DNA from: Sulfurisphaera javensis
GTDB lineage: Archaea > Thermoproteota > Thermoprotei_A > Sulfolobales > Sulfolobaceae
NCBI RefSeq assembly: GCF_041154675.1
Contig: NZ_AP031322.1
Coordinates: forward strand, 2,355,812-2,419,811
DNA length: 64,000 nucleotides
Reading direction: 5' to 3'
A model generated the notes under the pieces. That model was not told the origin of the DNA. It saw only the letters and a list, made by a program, of their open reading frames with translations, and did no database searches. Numbering within the stretch: the stretch's first letter is position 1; the number at the start of each line of letters is the position of its first letter. Position numbers and translations under genes: made by a program. Below, piece after piece: positions 1 to 8,761 of the stretch.

Positions 1-2
1 GT

Positions 3-158
3 TTTACACTTTACATTACTTATTGCCCTTATCTTCAAATATTATCGTTAATGCAGTACTTAACTACTGGCTTTATGATAACTTTACCATTAATAATAGC
101 TGACTCATTAAGAGCTTATTATGAAAGTGATAAAATCTTCAGATTGATTTACAATTAA
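3..158 (+). CDS. C-terminal end of a membrane protein (partial)
   Basis: An open frame enters from the left edge and ends with TAA at 156-158. The 51 readable residues are hydrophobic, with a likely transmembrane segment (ITLPLIIADS in its middle), followed by a short charged tail ending FRLIYN. The start lies outside the window, so the family cannot be named. Its stop overlaps the last bases of the convergent kinase gene, which suggests compact gene packing. A chance open frame of this length is possible but the hydrophobic composition and neat end make a real gene more likely. Confidence 0.5.
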   Translation, partial: FTLYITYCPYLQILSLMQYLTTGFMITLPLIIADSLRAYYESDKIFRLIYN

Positions 159-1429
159 CAAGAGAACCTTTTTAATCCTTCTATTACTTGTATTATGCTT
201 GGTCTCTTCCTGTAATCAGGATAAACTAAAGAAAGTAAATATCTCTGGAATTTTGTCAAGGAAGAATAATAAAGTTTTGTGTAAAAATTCACATATCTTT
301 GATAAACTGTGTTAGAGTCATTTGAAAAGACAATCTCATCTGGATTAAATCCACTTCTTCCCCAAGTTAAAGCAAATAGAGAAGCACCTAATGAAAAGAC
401 ATCCATAGCAGGCATAGCTGGATAAGCCATATATAATTCGGGAGGAGCGTATTCAGCAGTAAAGTGTGTTGGAGTTTGTCTAATTCTCTTAACTGATCCT
501 AAATCACTTAACTTAACTTTTATATTACATATTTCTTCGGGCGAGTTAACATTCCTAGATAAAAGAAAGTTACTCGGTTTAATATCTAAGTGAACATAAC
601 CAGAGATATGTAAAGTCTTTAGTGCATAAGCAATATCTAATCCAATTTTTGCAACTATTCTTTCCCAGTTAGAGGAAAAATTAAATCCTTTAGAAAGTAA
701 TGACAATACACTTCCTCCTTCAACATATTCCATAACCAACGTTGGTGGTTTTGTTAAATAAACTAAAAGATCCCCTCTCATTATTTCTTTTATATCATAA
801 AAGTCAACATTTATCCCATAAACTTTAACTAAATAATCAGATTTAGAGGAAATTTCTATGATATTCCAAGCTTCATTAAAAAATTCTTTAAAAAGATTAA
901 AACTTGAAATAGTTGCTGTAAGCTGATTACTTATTTTAGGTACCTTTATTGCAAAAAGTTTACTATCTTTAATACCTTTAAGAACGTAAGAATTACCACC
1001 CTCTCCTATTATATCAATTATCTTATAGCCATTAATTTCTCTTCCAATCCAATCTGAAGGAAAAGATGGAATTATTATATCCTTATACTTTTCATAAACC
1101 CTCTGTAAATCCTTAGAAGAAAAAAGCTCTTTTAAGTAGTCACAAATTTTCATCCAATCAGATACGCACTCTGGTATTGGTAATAAAGAAGGGAAATTTA
1201 TTGCCACATATGATGCTTCGGCAGGAGAATGTAATGTAATAATGTAAGAATCTTGGGTTTGAGAAATTGAATAAGTTTTGTTGGAAGTTGAGGTTGAAGG
1301 AAATAAAACTGTTGAAAGTATTGGAATGAGTTTTTGATTAAAGAAAATTACTTTTATAGGCGAAACTGTAATAGGAATTTTCCTATCAATTTTTACTTCA
1401 GACTTTTGTAACTTACTAAATATAATCAT
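155..1429 (-). CDS. Serine/threonine protein kinase
   Basis: A eukaryotic-type protein kinase that transfers ATP phosphate to Ser/Thr of unknown proteins. The kinase domain fills residues about 135-420: Gly-rich loop GEGGNS (142-147), ATP lysine in FAIKVPK (about 162), catalytic loop HLDIKPSN (280-287), metal-binding DLG in place of DFG (309-311), an APE-like APPE and the DVFSLG aspartate. All core catalytic residues are present, so activity is expected. Residues 1-130 are a separate N-terminal domain I do not recognise. No membrane segment is obvious. It starts 11 bp after the stop of the DUF973 gene on the same strand, so the two probably form an operon and the kinase may work with that membrane protein. 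Confidence 0.9.
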   Translation of the reverse strand: MIIFSKLQKSEVKIDRKIPITVSPIKVIFFNQKLIPILSTVLFPSTSTSNKTYSISQTQDSYIITLHSPAEASYVAINFPSLLPIPECVSDWMKICDYLKELFSSKDLQRVYEKYKDIIIPSFPSDWIGREINGYKIIDIIGEGGNSYVLKGIKDSKLFAIKVPKISNQLTATISSFNLFKEFFNEAWNIIEISSKSDYLVKVYGINVDFYDIKEIMRGDLLVYLTKPPTLVMEYVEGGSVLSLLSKGFNFSSNWERIVAKIGLDIAYALKTLHISGYVHLDIKPSNFLLSRNVNSPEEICNIKVKLSDLGSVKRIRQTPTHFTAEYAPPELYMAYPAMPAMDVFSLGASLFALTWGRSGFNPDEIVFSNDSNTVYQRYVNFYTKLYYSSLTKFQRYLLSLVYPDYRKRPSIIQVIEGLKRFSC

Positions 1430-1440
1430 AACTTACCCTT

Positions 1441-2262
1441 TTAAGGGTTAAATATAGCCTGGGCATTTACTGTTAAGCTTGTCATTCCATTTGAAATTAT
1501 TAGAGTTATTGGGTAAGTTGTAGATGGAATTAAAGAGATTACAGTATTCATATTAATTTTAACATTATTAACTCCCATATTAATAGGTATTGAAACGTTA
1601 GCAAAATAAGGAGTATTTTCAATTCTAACGCTAATAATATTTCCAGATATTTTAGAATCTAATGTTAACATTATTTCTCCATTACTTTTTATAACTCCTA
1701 AACCAATCTGATTAACCAAACTTGGATAAAATGTTGGTTGAGCAAAAACTGGATTAGGTTGTTGAATTGCAACAGGTTTATTTTCAGCTTTATTTAATCC
1801 AACAGCAATTATTATACAACCTATTATAGAGACTACCGGAATAAGGCTAAGTAAAGCACCTTGTCTTATAGTACTTTCTGAATAATAATCACTAATTTTA
1901 TCTAAACCCCCTTTCATTAATGCAAATCCAACAATCCCAATAATTAATCCTACAAGCAAGCTTAGAGGGGATAAAATAAATGCGACAATAGAAACTATTG
2001 CACCTCCATCAGCATTTCCTTTAATTAAAGGAAAAGATTTGAAACCTTGATAGGCAAATATTCCCCCTATTATTCCTAAAACTAATCCTAAAATATCAGA
2101 TAAGACTAAGTATATAATAGAGGTAAAAGAAGATACTCCTGCTAAAAACGATAAAGCAAAATTAACTGCAGAAATAAAGCTAACAAAGAATGCTATCTCT
2201 GCCATAGCGTAAAGAATGAAAGCATTTCTAAGCTTTCTTACTCCTTCTGCAGGTGATATCAT
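1441..2262 (-). CDS. DUF973 family membrane protein
   Basis: A polytopic membrane protein of 273 residues of the Sulfolobales DUF973 type; the family has no established function. About five hydrophobic segments lie between residues 15 and 155, followed by a short linker and a C-terminal beta-rich domain (about 180-273) that begins GLGVIKSNG and contains MGVNNVKIN. The same C-terminal domain occurs in the DUF973 protein at 14959-15948 and in the thermopsin-like protein at 18896-20728. It is first gene of an apparent two-gene operon with the protein kinase, so a membrane signalling pair is possible; that is inference from spacing only. Confidence 0.8.
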   Translation of the reverse strand: MISPAEGVRKLRNAFILYAMAEIAFFVSFISAVNFALSFLAGVSSFTSIIYLVLSDILGLVLGIIGGIFAYQGFKSFPLIKGNADGGAIVSIVAFILSPLSLLVGLIIGIVGFALMKGGLDKISDYYSESTIRQGALLSLIPVVSIIGCIIIAVGLNKAENKPVAIQQPNPVFAQPTFYPSLVNQIGLGVIKSNGEIMLTLDSKISGNIISVRIENTPYFANVSIPINMGVNNVKINMNTVISLIPSTTYPITLIISNGMTSLTVNAQAIFNP

Positions 2263-2726
2263 AATCTAAACTCTAATTTGTGAAATATATATTTTTTCGA
2301 ATAATATACTCTCTCTCATAATGTTATCATAAAGCTAAAAATTCTAGTTAATCGTTAAATAGGTGAGAAAAATCCTTTTTAAGGGCATTTTTCCATTTAA
2401 TACGTTAATAACGATGTACTTTAAGTGATACTTTAATCAATTTTTTCTACTTAGAGTTGCAAAGAAGTCAGTTGCTAAATTAATTCATAATTTAGTTGTA
2501 TTTATTTTTAATAAAACTTTAATATATATATTCTCATATTACCTTTCTTAAAGCTAAATATATTGTTTATTTACTCTTCCTTAAAATTACCTATTTTTCA
2601 TTCTTGTCGTTATTTATGAGTACTAGTATCTAAAATCTTTTCATAAAATATGATTAAACAATTGAAAAATTAATATGAAAATACCTTGTCAAAAGCTTAA
2701 ATTTTAGTTATCATAGTATATGATAA
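2263..2726. other. Intergenic region with divergent promoters
   Basis: 464 AT-rich bases between the divergent DUF973-kinase operon and the ATP-grasp operon. I see no gene. The right end carries a TATA-like box (CTTAAATTTT, about 2696-2705) some 27 bp before the ATG at 2727, and an inverted repeat described separately. Confidence 0.6.
2710..2724. promoter_or_regulatory. Inverted repeat just before the ATP-grasp start
   Basis: ATCATA-GTA-TATGAT is a perfect 6+3+6 inverted repeat ending two bases before the ATG at 2727, downstream of the TATA-like box. In a leaderless archaeal promoter this is a repressor position, so it may be an operator. Short AT-rich palindromes also arise by chance. Confidence 0.35.
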
Positions 2727-4049
2727 ATGAAAATAAGAAAAGTCAATAAGGACGTTACTTATAACGAGTTTTTACACGATCCAATTTATACTAAACTTAT
2801 CGATAATGTCGAACGACTAGGTAAAGATATTTTCGATATAAGTAAAAGAGTGAATTTACAAGCTTATTTTGAGGGTTTTACATTTTATACTTACTTAAAA
2901 TATAGGGGAACACCAATAGATATTATTCCTAGACTCTTGTCCTTATCCTTTTTTAATAAAATCTCGGACTATCTTATTGCAAGAAATTATGTCTTAAATC
3001 GATTCATAAAAGAGGTTTATGAAGAGAAAAATTCCCCAATTCCGGATTGGATTATTAAAACTAATCCTTATTATAGACCAGAAATGATTGGTTTCACCCC
3101 TCCTAAAGGTATTTATACTCACGTTTATGGTGCAGATATTGTAAGGGTAAGTGGCAATCCCTACATATTAGAAGATAACTTAAGAATCCCTTCTGGAATA
3201 TCTTACGCATATAAAGCCTTTGAGTACACTCAAAGATTTCTTTCAATCCTTTCTGAAGGTTATAAGATTCTTGATATTTACGGTCTTGAGTACTTGAATG
3301 AGATTTTACGTTACGTAAGTGGAACCAAGGATCCAGTAATAGTATTACTAACAGAAGGTACTTACAATTCAGCATATTTTGAACATAAATTCATTTCTGA
3401 TAAGTTAGGGATAATTTTAGCTGAACCTAATGATATAAAAGTAAAAGATGGAGAAGTAGTTGTAGATACAGTTGATCAAGGAGAAGTACATGTAGATGTT
3501 ATATATAGAAGGATTGAAGACTTAGATTATTTAACCCCTGGTTTAATGAAAGCTTATTTAAGAGGATGGGTCACTTTAGTCAATGCCCCTGGTACGGGAA
3601 TAGCAGATGATAAGGCTAGTTTCGTTTGGGTTCCTTATTTAGCTGAAAGATATGGGATAAAAATGGAAGGAGTAATACAGCCACTTACTCTTTGTCTTTA
3701 TGAGAAAGAGAATTTAGAAAAAGTGCTTAACTATCCAACTCGTTATGTTATAAAGAAGAGAGAAGGATATGGTGGAATAGGTTTAGCTATAGTTAAAGAC
3801 GATAATATCAACGTCATAAAAGAAGTATTAAAAGAGTATGAAAATTTTATTGCTCAAGAAGTCTTAGACTTTGATACTGTAATATCAGTTATAGGGGATT
3901 CATTTTACGAAACTTATGCCGATTTACGTTTCTTTGTTTATTATGATAAAGTAGCTACAGCTATTCTAAGTAGAGTTGGAATTTTAGGAAGTAGAGTTAC
4001 TAACAATTCTTCTGGAGGGATGGTGAAACCAGTATGGATTATAGAGTGA
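2727..4049 (+). CDS. Circularly permuted ATP-grasp protein
   Basis: A 440-residue protein of the circularly permuted ATP-grasp family (former DUF404/DUF407). ATP-grasp enzymes join a carboxylate to an amine using ATP; this subfamily is thought to make a peptide or peptide-like tag, with unknown substrate. Visible markers are NPYYRPEMIGFTPP near residue 115, VDVIYRRIEDLDYL near 255, NAPGTGIADDKASFVWVP near 290 and IKKREGYGGIGLA near 345, all typical of the family. Length is normal. A TATA-like box sits 27 bp upstream, suggesting a leaderless transcript. It overlaps the transglutaminase gene by 16 bp and is followed by an alpha-E gene, the conserved partner set of this family. Confidence 0.88.
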   Translation: MKIRKVNKDVTYNEFLHDPIYTKLIDNVERLGKDIFDISKRVNLQAYFEGFTFYTYLKYRGTPIDIIPRLLSLSFFNKISDYLIARNYVLNRFIKEVYEEKNSPIPDWIIKTNPYYRPEMIGFTPPKGIYTHVYGADIVRVSGNPYILEDNLRIPSGISYAYKAFEYTQRFLSILSEGYKILDIYGLEYLNEILRYVSGTKDPVIVLLTEGTYNSAYFEHKFISDKLGIILAEPNDIKVKDGEVVVDTVDQGEVHVDVIYRRIEDLDYLTPGLMKAYLRGWVTLVNAPGTGIADDKASFVWVPYLAERYGIKMEGVIQPLTLCLYEKENLEKVLNYPTRYVIKKREGYGGIGLAIVKDDNINVIKEVLKEYENFIAQEVLDFDTVISVIGDSFYETYADLRFFVYYDKVATAILSRVGILGSRVTNNSSGGMVKPVWIIE

Positions 4050-4834
4050 GTTACGTTAGCGTTTATGAATATGAAGCTGATGTAATACTAAATGAGAATA
4101 CATTAAAGATAGTTCCATATGATGGTGACAATCAAATATTATTAAAGCATGAAGTTGGTACAATACCAAAAGGTTATATGACGTTTTATAGAGATATTTT
4201 TCATAATATAGTTTATAAAGTAAAAGTAACTGAACCGCATAGAAGATTAGAAATATTCTCTTATAGTGAAGTTAAAGTTGATAATAAAGTGATAAAGACT
4301 GATTATGAATTTCCTTATAACTATGGCTTTAATGAGTTCTTACTCCCAACAAAGTTAGTTGATCCAGAACCCTTTAATCAGATTGCTAAAGAAGTTACGA
4401 AAGGATTACGAACTTTAGGAGAAGTTATAGAGGCAATTGTAAAATTTGTAAGAGGTAAAATAAGTTATAAGCCTGGTGTTACAAACATAAATACTACAGC
4501 TTATGAAGCATTTAAGTTTGGTTACGGAGTTTGCCAAGACTATACTCACGTAACTTTAGCAATGTTAAGGGCTTTAGGAATACCTGCAAGATATGTAATG
4601 GGAGTAGTTAATGACAACCCAAGGGCTACACATGCATGGGTTGAAGTATTAACTCCAGATGGTACATTTCTCGATGTAGATCCTACTAGGAATAAGTTTT
4701 ACAACTTAGGTTATATAAAGTTTGCAATAGGTAGGGATTTTTCAGATGTGAGCCCAGTAGTTGGTTCGTTCGTAAGTTCTGGGAGAGGTTGGTTAAAAGA
4801 GGTTAAAATTGAGGTGAAAATACGTGATTCCTAA
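4034..4834 (+). CDS. Transglutaminase-like cysteine protease
   Basis: A 266-residue protein with an N-terminal beta domain (about 1-110) and a transglutaminase-like core. The catalytic triad is visible: Cys167 in FGYGVCQDYTHV, His200 in ATHAWVEV and Asp in FLDVDPTRN (about 214-216). Such proteins usually act as peptidases or amidases, and in this gene neighbourhood they are thought to process the product of the ATP-grasp partner. It overlaps the gene before it by 16 bp and the gene after it by 11 bp, so the three are translated as one operon. No signal peptide is seen, so it is probably cytoplasmic. Confidence 0.88.
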   Translation: MDYRVSYVSVYEYEADVILNENTLKIVPYDGDNQILLKHEVGTIPKGYMTFYRDIFHNIVYKVKVTEPHRRLEIFSYSEVKVDNKVIKTDYEFPYNYGFNEFLLPTKLVDPEPFNQIAKEVTKGLRTLGEVIEAIVKFVRGKISYKPGVTNINTTAYEAFKFGYGVCQDYTHVTLAMLRALGIPARYVMGVVNDNPRATHAWVEVLTPDGTFLDVDPTRNKFYNLGYIKFAIGRDFSDVSPVVGSFVSSGRGWLKEVKIEVKIRDS

Positions 4835-5228
4835 AAGTATTGGATATAAAATATATTGGGCCGGTAGATATTTGGAAAGAATAGAAAACGTATGTAGGGC
4901 ATCACTATTTGCCTTACATAATGGCAAATCATTAGACAGTTTAGCAAAGGAATATGGATTAGAAAATGAGAAAGACTTGATGAAATATATAAAAACTTCC
5001 TTTGAATATCTGAGAGAAGACATACGAGGTTTTGCAGATGAAAGAATATTAATTGAGGTTAACAGTTTAGGACTACAGATAAATTCAAATACCTCTGACC
5101 TAGAATCTTACTTTTCTAGGCTTCTTATAGTGATAAATTCAATAGGTTCAATGCTCGAAAACTACTTTATAAAAACTAAGGAAGAAATGAGGATAAGATC
5201 ACAAGAGGAGAACGCACCAGAATTTTAA
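4824..5228 (+). CDS. Alpha-E domain protein, short form
   Basis: The N-terminus, with IYWAGRYLERIEN at residues 8-20, is the hallmark of the alpha-E family, an all-helical partner of circularly permuted ATP-grasp enzymes and transglutaminases. It starts with GTG inside the end of the preceding gene. At 134 residues it is much shorter than the roughly 300-residue bacterial form, so it is either a half-length archaeal variant or truncated at the 3' end. The DNA straight after it contains decayed coding sequence of another gene, which favours a rearrangement at this point. The molecular role of the family is not established. Confidence 0.8.
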   Translation: MIPKSIGYKIYWAGRYLERIENVCRASLFALHNGKSLDSLAKEYGLENEKDLMKYIKTSFEYLREDIRGFADERILIEVNSLGLQINSNTSDLESYFSRLLIVINSIGSMLENYFIKTKEEMRIRSQEENAPEF

Positions 5229-5244
5229 GGTTTGTCAAAAATAA

Positions 5245-5483
5245 GATGTTAAACTTAAGGTAAAAGGAAATTACATAATAGATGACTATTACTTTTATTA
5301 TGGTATATTAGTTAGAAGTCCTTACATATGTAAGAATTAAACATTGATCTTACTAAAGCAATAGAAAGAGGTATATTAGTCTACACTGGGGAAGATATTT
5401 TAGCTAAGACAATTTTGTTATCGATAGAGAAGGAAAAATCTTACGACTATACAAAATCGTGTAGTTCCACAGTGGAAAAATAA
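5245..5483 (+). pseudogene. Relic resembling a molybdopterin hydroxylase large subunit
   Basis: Two open stretches in different frames (5245-5337 and about 5343-5483) read DVKLKVKGNYIIDDYYFYYG...LVRSPY and DLTKAIERG...VYTGEDI. This order (VDD, LRSPY, DVSKA, GV, TGEDI) matches the start of the molybdenum subunit of CO/xanthine/aldehyde dehydrogenases. A stop and a frameshift separate them and the rest of the gene is missing. The match rests on short motifs, so the family call is tentative; that this is decayed coding DNA is more secure. Confidence 0.4.
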
Positions 5484-5832
5484 TGATAGACGAAAATCAC
5501 AATTTCTTAGTTTCTTAAAAATAGGATGTTAATATTTCTGGAAATTCTTTTGAAGTTTTGATTTTACATAACGCAATTACTAGTAATAATGTTCACTTAA
5601 AAGATTGAATATAATTAGAAGCATAATTCTTCTAAATTATCTTTCAAATAGAAATAAATGACATAACTATCTATTACCGTCATCGTAATAAGAAATAATA
5701 AATTGCATTTTGTTGAGAAAAAATCAAACGACAAATAATAGATTACATTAAAATTACGAAAAATTTTACCTTAACCTCTTCGAAGTTTTCGAATTAAAAT
5801 TTATATATAAGAGTAAAGAGACAACCAATAGT
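5484..5832. other. Non-coding stretch
   Basis: About 350 AT-rich bases. A short open stretch near 5525-5608 (reading DVNISGNSFEVLIL) ends quickly and I cannot assign it. The only clear signal is the promoter of the next gene. Confidence 0.5.
5801..5809 (+). promoter_or_regulatory. TATA box of the 96-residue gene
   Basis: TTATATATA centred 28 bp before the ATG at 5833, with no Shine-Dalgarno sequence between, as expected for a leaderless crenarchaeal transcript. Confidence 0.6.
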
Positions 5833-6123
5833 ATGGTTGAGGTTTCACACATTTATGAATACAATGTTGAGGAAGATATTAGATCATTAGTCAACATTCT
5901 TGGGTTTGATAAAAGTATGGTTATTCCTTTAAAAATTATAAAAGATCCTAAGAAATTCTTTAATTTTATCCTCCCAAAAGATAAGCCTTTTGCATTAATC
6001 GTTCCAACAAATTATGAAATAGTTAAAATAGTTAATGAAATTAGATTTAACCTCACAAAATATATTCTAATATCTGAAAACTTAAAGGACATTGCAATTC
6101 TTCTAATAAAGAACTCAAAATAA
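5833..6123 (+). CDS. Hypothetical protein (96 aa)
   Basis: I do not recognise the family. The protein is small, mixed helix/strand in character, with no signal peptide or membrane segment and no cysteines. It contains hydrophobic strands such as FALIVPTNYEIVKIV and KYILISENLKDIAILLI, which suggests a compact alpha/beta fold. A good TATA box at -28 from the ATG supports it as a real, separately transcribed gene. The following gene is 65 bp away with its own promoter. Confidence 0.6.
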   Translation: MVEVSHIYEYNVEEDIRSLVNILGFDKSMVIPLKIIKDPKKFFNFILPKDKPFALIVPTNYEIVKIVNEIRFNLTKYILISENLKDIAILLIKNSK

Positions 6124-6156
6124 GACAACTTTCATGAAAACTATCTACAGAAAAAT

Positions 6157-6166
6157 TTTTTTATAC
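6157..6166 (+). promoter_or_regulatory. TATA box of the 323-residue gene
   Basis: A TTTTTTTATA run about 26 bp before the ATG at 6189, consistent with a leaderless start. Confidence 0.5.
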
Positions 6167-6188
6167 TACTAGTTTACTAAAAAGAATT

Positions 6189-7160
6189 ATGGACGATTGC
6201 AAAACATTACTCTTTGATAACCCACAAGAATTAATAAAAAGGCCAGACTGTTTCCTTTCTGAAGATCATTATTATAGGGCTAAGAGTTTTCTAACTCAAA
6301 ATCATACTATAGTAATGGATTATGTATTAGTTCAACCATCTAAAGGTATGGTTTACATCTTTGGAATAGATGACACATCTGGCAAAATCTTCTCTAGGAG
6401 GGCAGAATTTGATATTTCAGTAATCTTTGCTTTAAATGAGAAACTTTGGTTAGAAGTTTTAAAAAAGGCAATGGGCTTTACTCATCACAGATGGGAAGTG
6501 AGAGAATTATCAGAAGATCAAGTGATAAGACTACAAGGAGATTTAGTAATGAAGGTAGAGAAAGTTTATGATTCATTAGAAGACTTAACAAATAGTATTA
6601 TTTCTGAGTATCTTTCTGGAACTGAATACAGATCAAGGTTCAGAACTTTTGCAGACCCAGAAATTGAGGAGATGTTAGTTGAAGAATTCATTAGGGAGTA
6701 TATTTCGCAAGATGAAGAATTAAAGAAAGTTATTAGATTAATTAACGTATATGAGGAGTTACAAGAATATAGGAACAATGAAATACTTTCTGAGATCAGA
6801 GATAAAATAAGAGAAATTTTAGGGTTAGCTACAAATAGAGTACCTAATGTAGATACAATATACAGGCAAAAGGTAAGGGAGAAGAAAGACAAATTCCTAG
6901 ATTTCCTAGCAAAGAAAGAAGAAAAACTTAAGTTAAAGTATGGTCATGCGACTTCTCCTCATTTAGTTGAACTCTTAGGAATACTTCTGGATAGGTATGT
7001 AGTTATTTTAAGAGAACAAGATATAATAATAAGCCATGAAGAGCATGGACTAACTAGCTTTCATGTAAATAAACCAGCAATAGTTAGATTTGGTACATTA
7101 GATGATAGGTTTGCTAGAAGAGAAATAAGAATTAGCGATTCAGCGTATTTAGAGTTTTAA
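6189..7160 (+). CDS. Hypothetical protein (323 aa)
   Basis: No family recognised. The first 100 residues look beta-rich (TIVMDYVLVQPSKGMVYIFGIDDTSGKIF) and could be a small binding domain. Residues about 115-260 are highly charged and helical, probably coiled coil (EIRDKIREILGL, KVREKKDKFLDFLAKKEEKLKLKYG). The C-terminus returns to strand-rich sequence with RFARREIRISDSAYLEF. No membrane segment or signal peptide is present. It has its own TATA box and stands alone, with the relic of a transposon directly after its stop codon. Confidence 0.65.
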   Translation: MDDCKTLLFDNPQELIKRPDCFLSEDHYYRAKSFLTQNHTIVMDYVLVQPSKGMVYIFGIDDTSGKIFSRRAEFDISVIFALNEKLWLEVLKKAMGFTHHRWEVRELSEDQVIRLQGDLVMKVEKVYDSLEDLTNSIISEYLSGTEYRSRFRTFADPEIEEMLVEEFIREYISQDEELKKVIRLINVYEELQEYRNNEILSEIRDKIREILGLATNRVPNVDTIYRQKVREKKDKFLDFLAKKEEKLKLKYGHATSPHLVELLGILLDRYVVILREQDIIISHEEHGLTSFHVNKPAIVRFGTLDDRFARREIRISDSAYLEF

Positions 7161-7161
7161 C

Positions 7162-7325
7162 ATGAAGTGTGGGCAAAAAGCCTTTAGGCAGAGATGAATG
7201 CTCACAAAACTTACAGATCAAAAACAGGCAAGATTGGAGGGTTCTTTGATTCTCTCTACTGTCCCTCAGATGTAACCACGAATCAATGAGGGAAACTCCA
7301 CCCTAAAGCGGAGGAAGTCAGTACT
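7162..7325 (+). mobile_element. IS200/IS605-like right-end relic with tnpB tail
   Basis: Starting one base after the preceding stop codon, the DNA reads KCGQKAFRQR and then decays; this resembles the zinc-finger end of TnpB (CxxCG...A.RD.NA). It is followed by the typical 3' end of such elements: GAGGGAAACTCCACC, a short hairpin and GGAGGAAGTCAGT at 7310-7323. In intact elements this segment carries the TnpB guide (omega) RNA and the right end. No transposase gene remains, so it is a relic. The call rests on motif style, not on a database match. Confidence 0.5.
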
Positions 7326-7380
7326 ATTTAACGATTAAGAAAAAAATAAGAACATTAAAACTTACTAGAGGAAGAACCCC

Positions 7381-7389
7381 TTTTTATCC
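7381..7389 (+). promoter_or_regulatory. TATA box of the broken 7.4-kb gene
   Basis: TTTTTATCC about 25 bp before the ATG at 7410, in the leaderless position. Confidence 0.5.
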
Positions 7390-7409
7390 TCAGCCTAATA
7401 TAGTATTAT

Positions 7410-8226
7410 ATGATTTGGGTCTATTACGATTATGATATTGAATCCACACAAATGGAATTTCTTCATCTTAGTAAAGATGTGATCAAAAGTTTTATCCAAA
7501 AGAAGAATTTTCAAGTCTTAGATTATAATACCGTTACTAAAGCAATAGAAAAACCTGGTATATTGATTATGCTTCAAGATGTTATGCCTTACTCTTTATT
7601 TAATGTAGAATATGATACTTTGAGTTCACTGAATAATAATTTAGCTAGATTCATAAAGGAAGGAGGAATATTCGTGTGGTTAGGAGATGTACCTTTCTTT
7701 TATAGAGTAAGATGTTACGAAAGCGATGAAGAACCTATTGAGCTTGAAAATCTATTTAAAGAGAAAAACAGATGGTTACCACACTTTGATTTCTTTTCTA
7801 CTCACTTAAAACCATCAAGAAAAGGCAAATTAATATGTTATAGGGACATTATATCAACTATTTATATAGAGAAAAATATGGAAGTAAAATATTTGCCTTA
7901 CAGTGTAAATTATCTGAAGTTCTTCAACATTGGTAATATATGTTATCTTAATGAGAAGAAAGAGTCAGAACTAACTCTTCTTGGCAAAGCATTGAACTAT
8001 AATGACACTAAAACTCATAGACCTTTAAAAGCAACTACTTCAGTAAATTCCTCTAACAGAAATAAAGCTTGATTATACTTTATGTAAAGGCCTCTATTAC
8101 CCAGCATGGATTAAGAAAATAGGAAAAGGGTATTTTGTTAGACTTTTAGATCATCATATTGAAAATGAGGAAACTTTAGAAAACGTAATTGAAACAGTGA
8201 TGAAAATTGGAAAGTACGAGGGACTT
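7410..8226 (+). pseudogene. Frameshifted unknown gene
   Basis: The first 220 codons are open (7410-8072). Close to 8042 a one-base shift moves the coding sequence into another frame, which reads IPLTEIKLDYTLCKG...YFVRLLDHH...ENVIETVMKIGKYEGLT and ends at 8226. Without the shift the product would be about 270 residues. The family is unknown; the N-terminal part has alternating strand and helix (LARFIKEGGIFVWLGDVPFF) that recalls ThuA or glutamine-amidotransferase-like folds, but I cannot confirm this. The start overlaps no other gene and has a good TATA box, so it was recently functional. It overlaps the next gene by about 20 bp. Confidence 0.6.
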
Positions 8227-8761
8227 ACTTGAAAAATACTCGTTAAAGAGGGAAGAAATAATAGAAAAAATAATGAGTTCACCAGAAGTGGAAAAGGAAA
8301 TAAAAGAGATTGTACATATGATAAATGAGATTCTTTCAAGTAGTTTTCCTTCACTAGAGGAAAAGTTTTATTTCCTAAAAATAGGTTCGTTCTTTAGAAA
8401 ATTATATGAAAACGAGACAGAAATAAATAAGTACTACACGATAAGATTAAAAGAAAAATGTATCGAGATTATTTGCAAAAATCTTCATGAGTGCGAAAAG
8501 AAGTGTAGCAAATTCTCAAAGAGTGTTAATGAATATAGAAGAAAGGTATGGGAGGATAGAACCATTGAGATATGTAAGAATTTCTTCTAAAAGAAAATTA
8601 AGGGACTAGACTGTGATGAGCTTTATAAACTACTTAGAGATTTGTATGATATTTTTTCTAAGATATTCCATACCTTCGAGAAATTTGAGATTAATAAACA
8701 ACTAGAGACTGAAATATTAGATAATATCTTGTTCTTTATATATCTCGTTACTAACGCTTAA
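8207..8761 (+). pseudogene. Unknown gene with an in-frame stop
   Basis: A TTG start at 8207 lies inside the end of the preceding gene and opens a charged helical protein of 127 codons. A TAA at 8588-8590 ends it, but the same frame stays open for a further 56 codons (KKIKGLDCDELYKLLRDLYDIF...FFIYLVTNA) to the TAA at 8759-8761. The amino-acid character is unchanged on both sides, so the internal TAA looks like a recent nonsense mutation. Together with the frameshift in the gene before it, this suggests a decaying two-gene operon. Function unknown. Confidence 0.5.

Noticed and set aside
6566-6892. A 108-codon minus-strand frame
   Set aside because: Antisense shadow of the 323-residue gene, rich in Ser and Leu as expected for such shadows.
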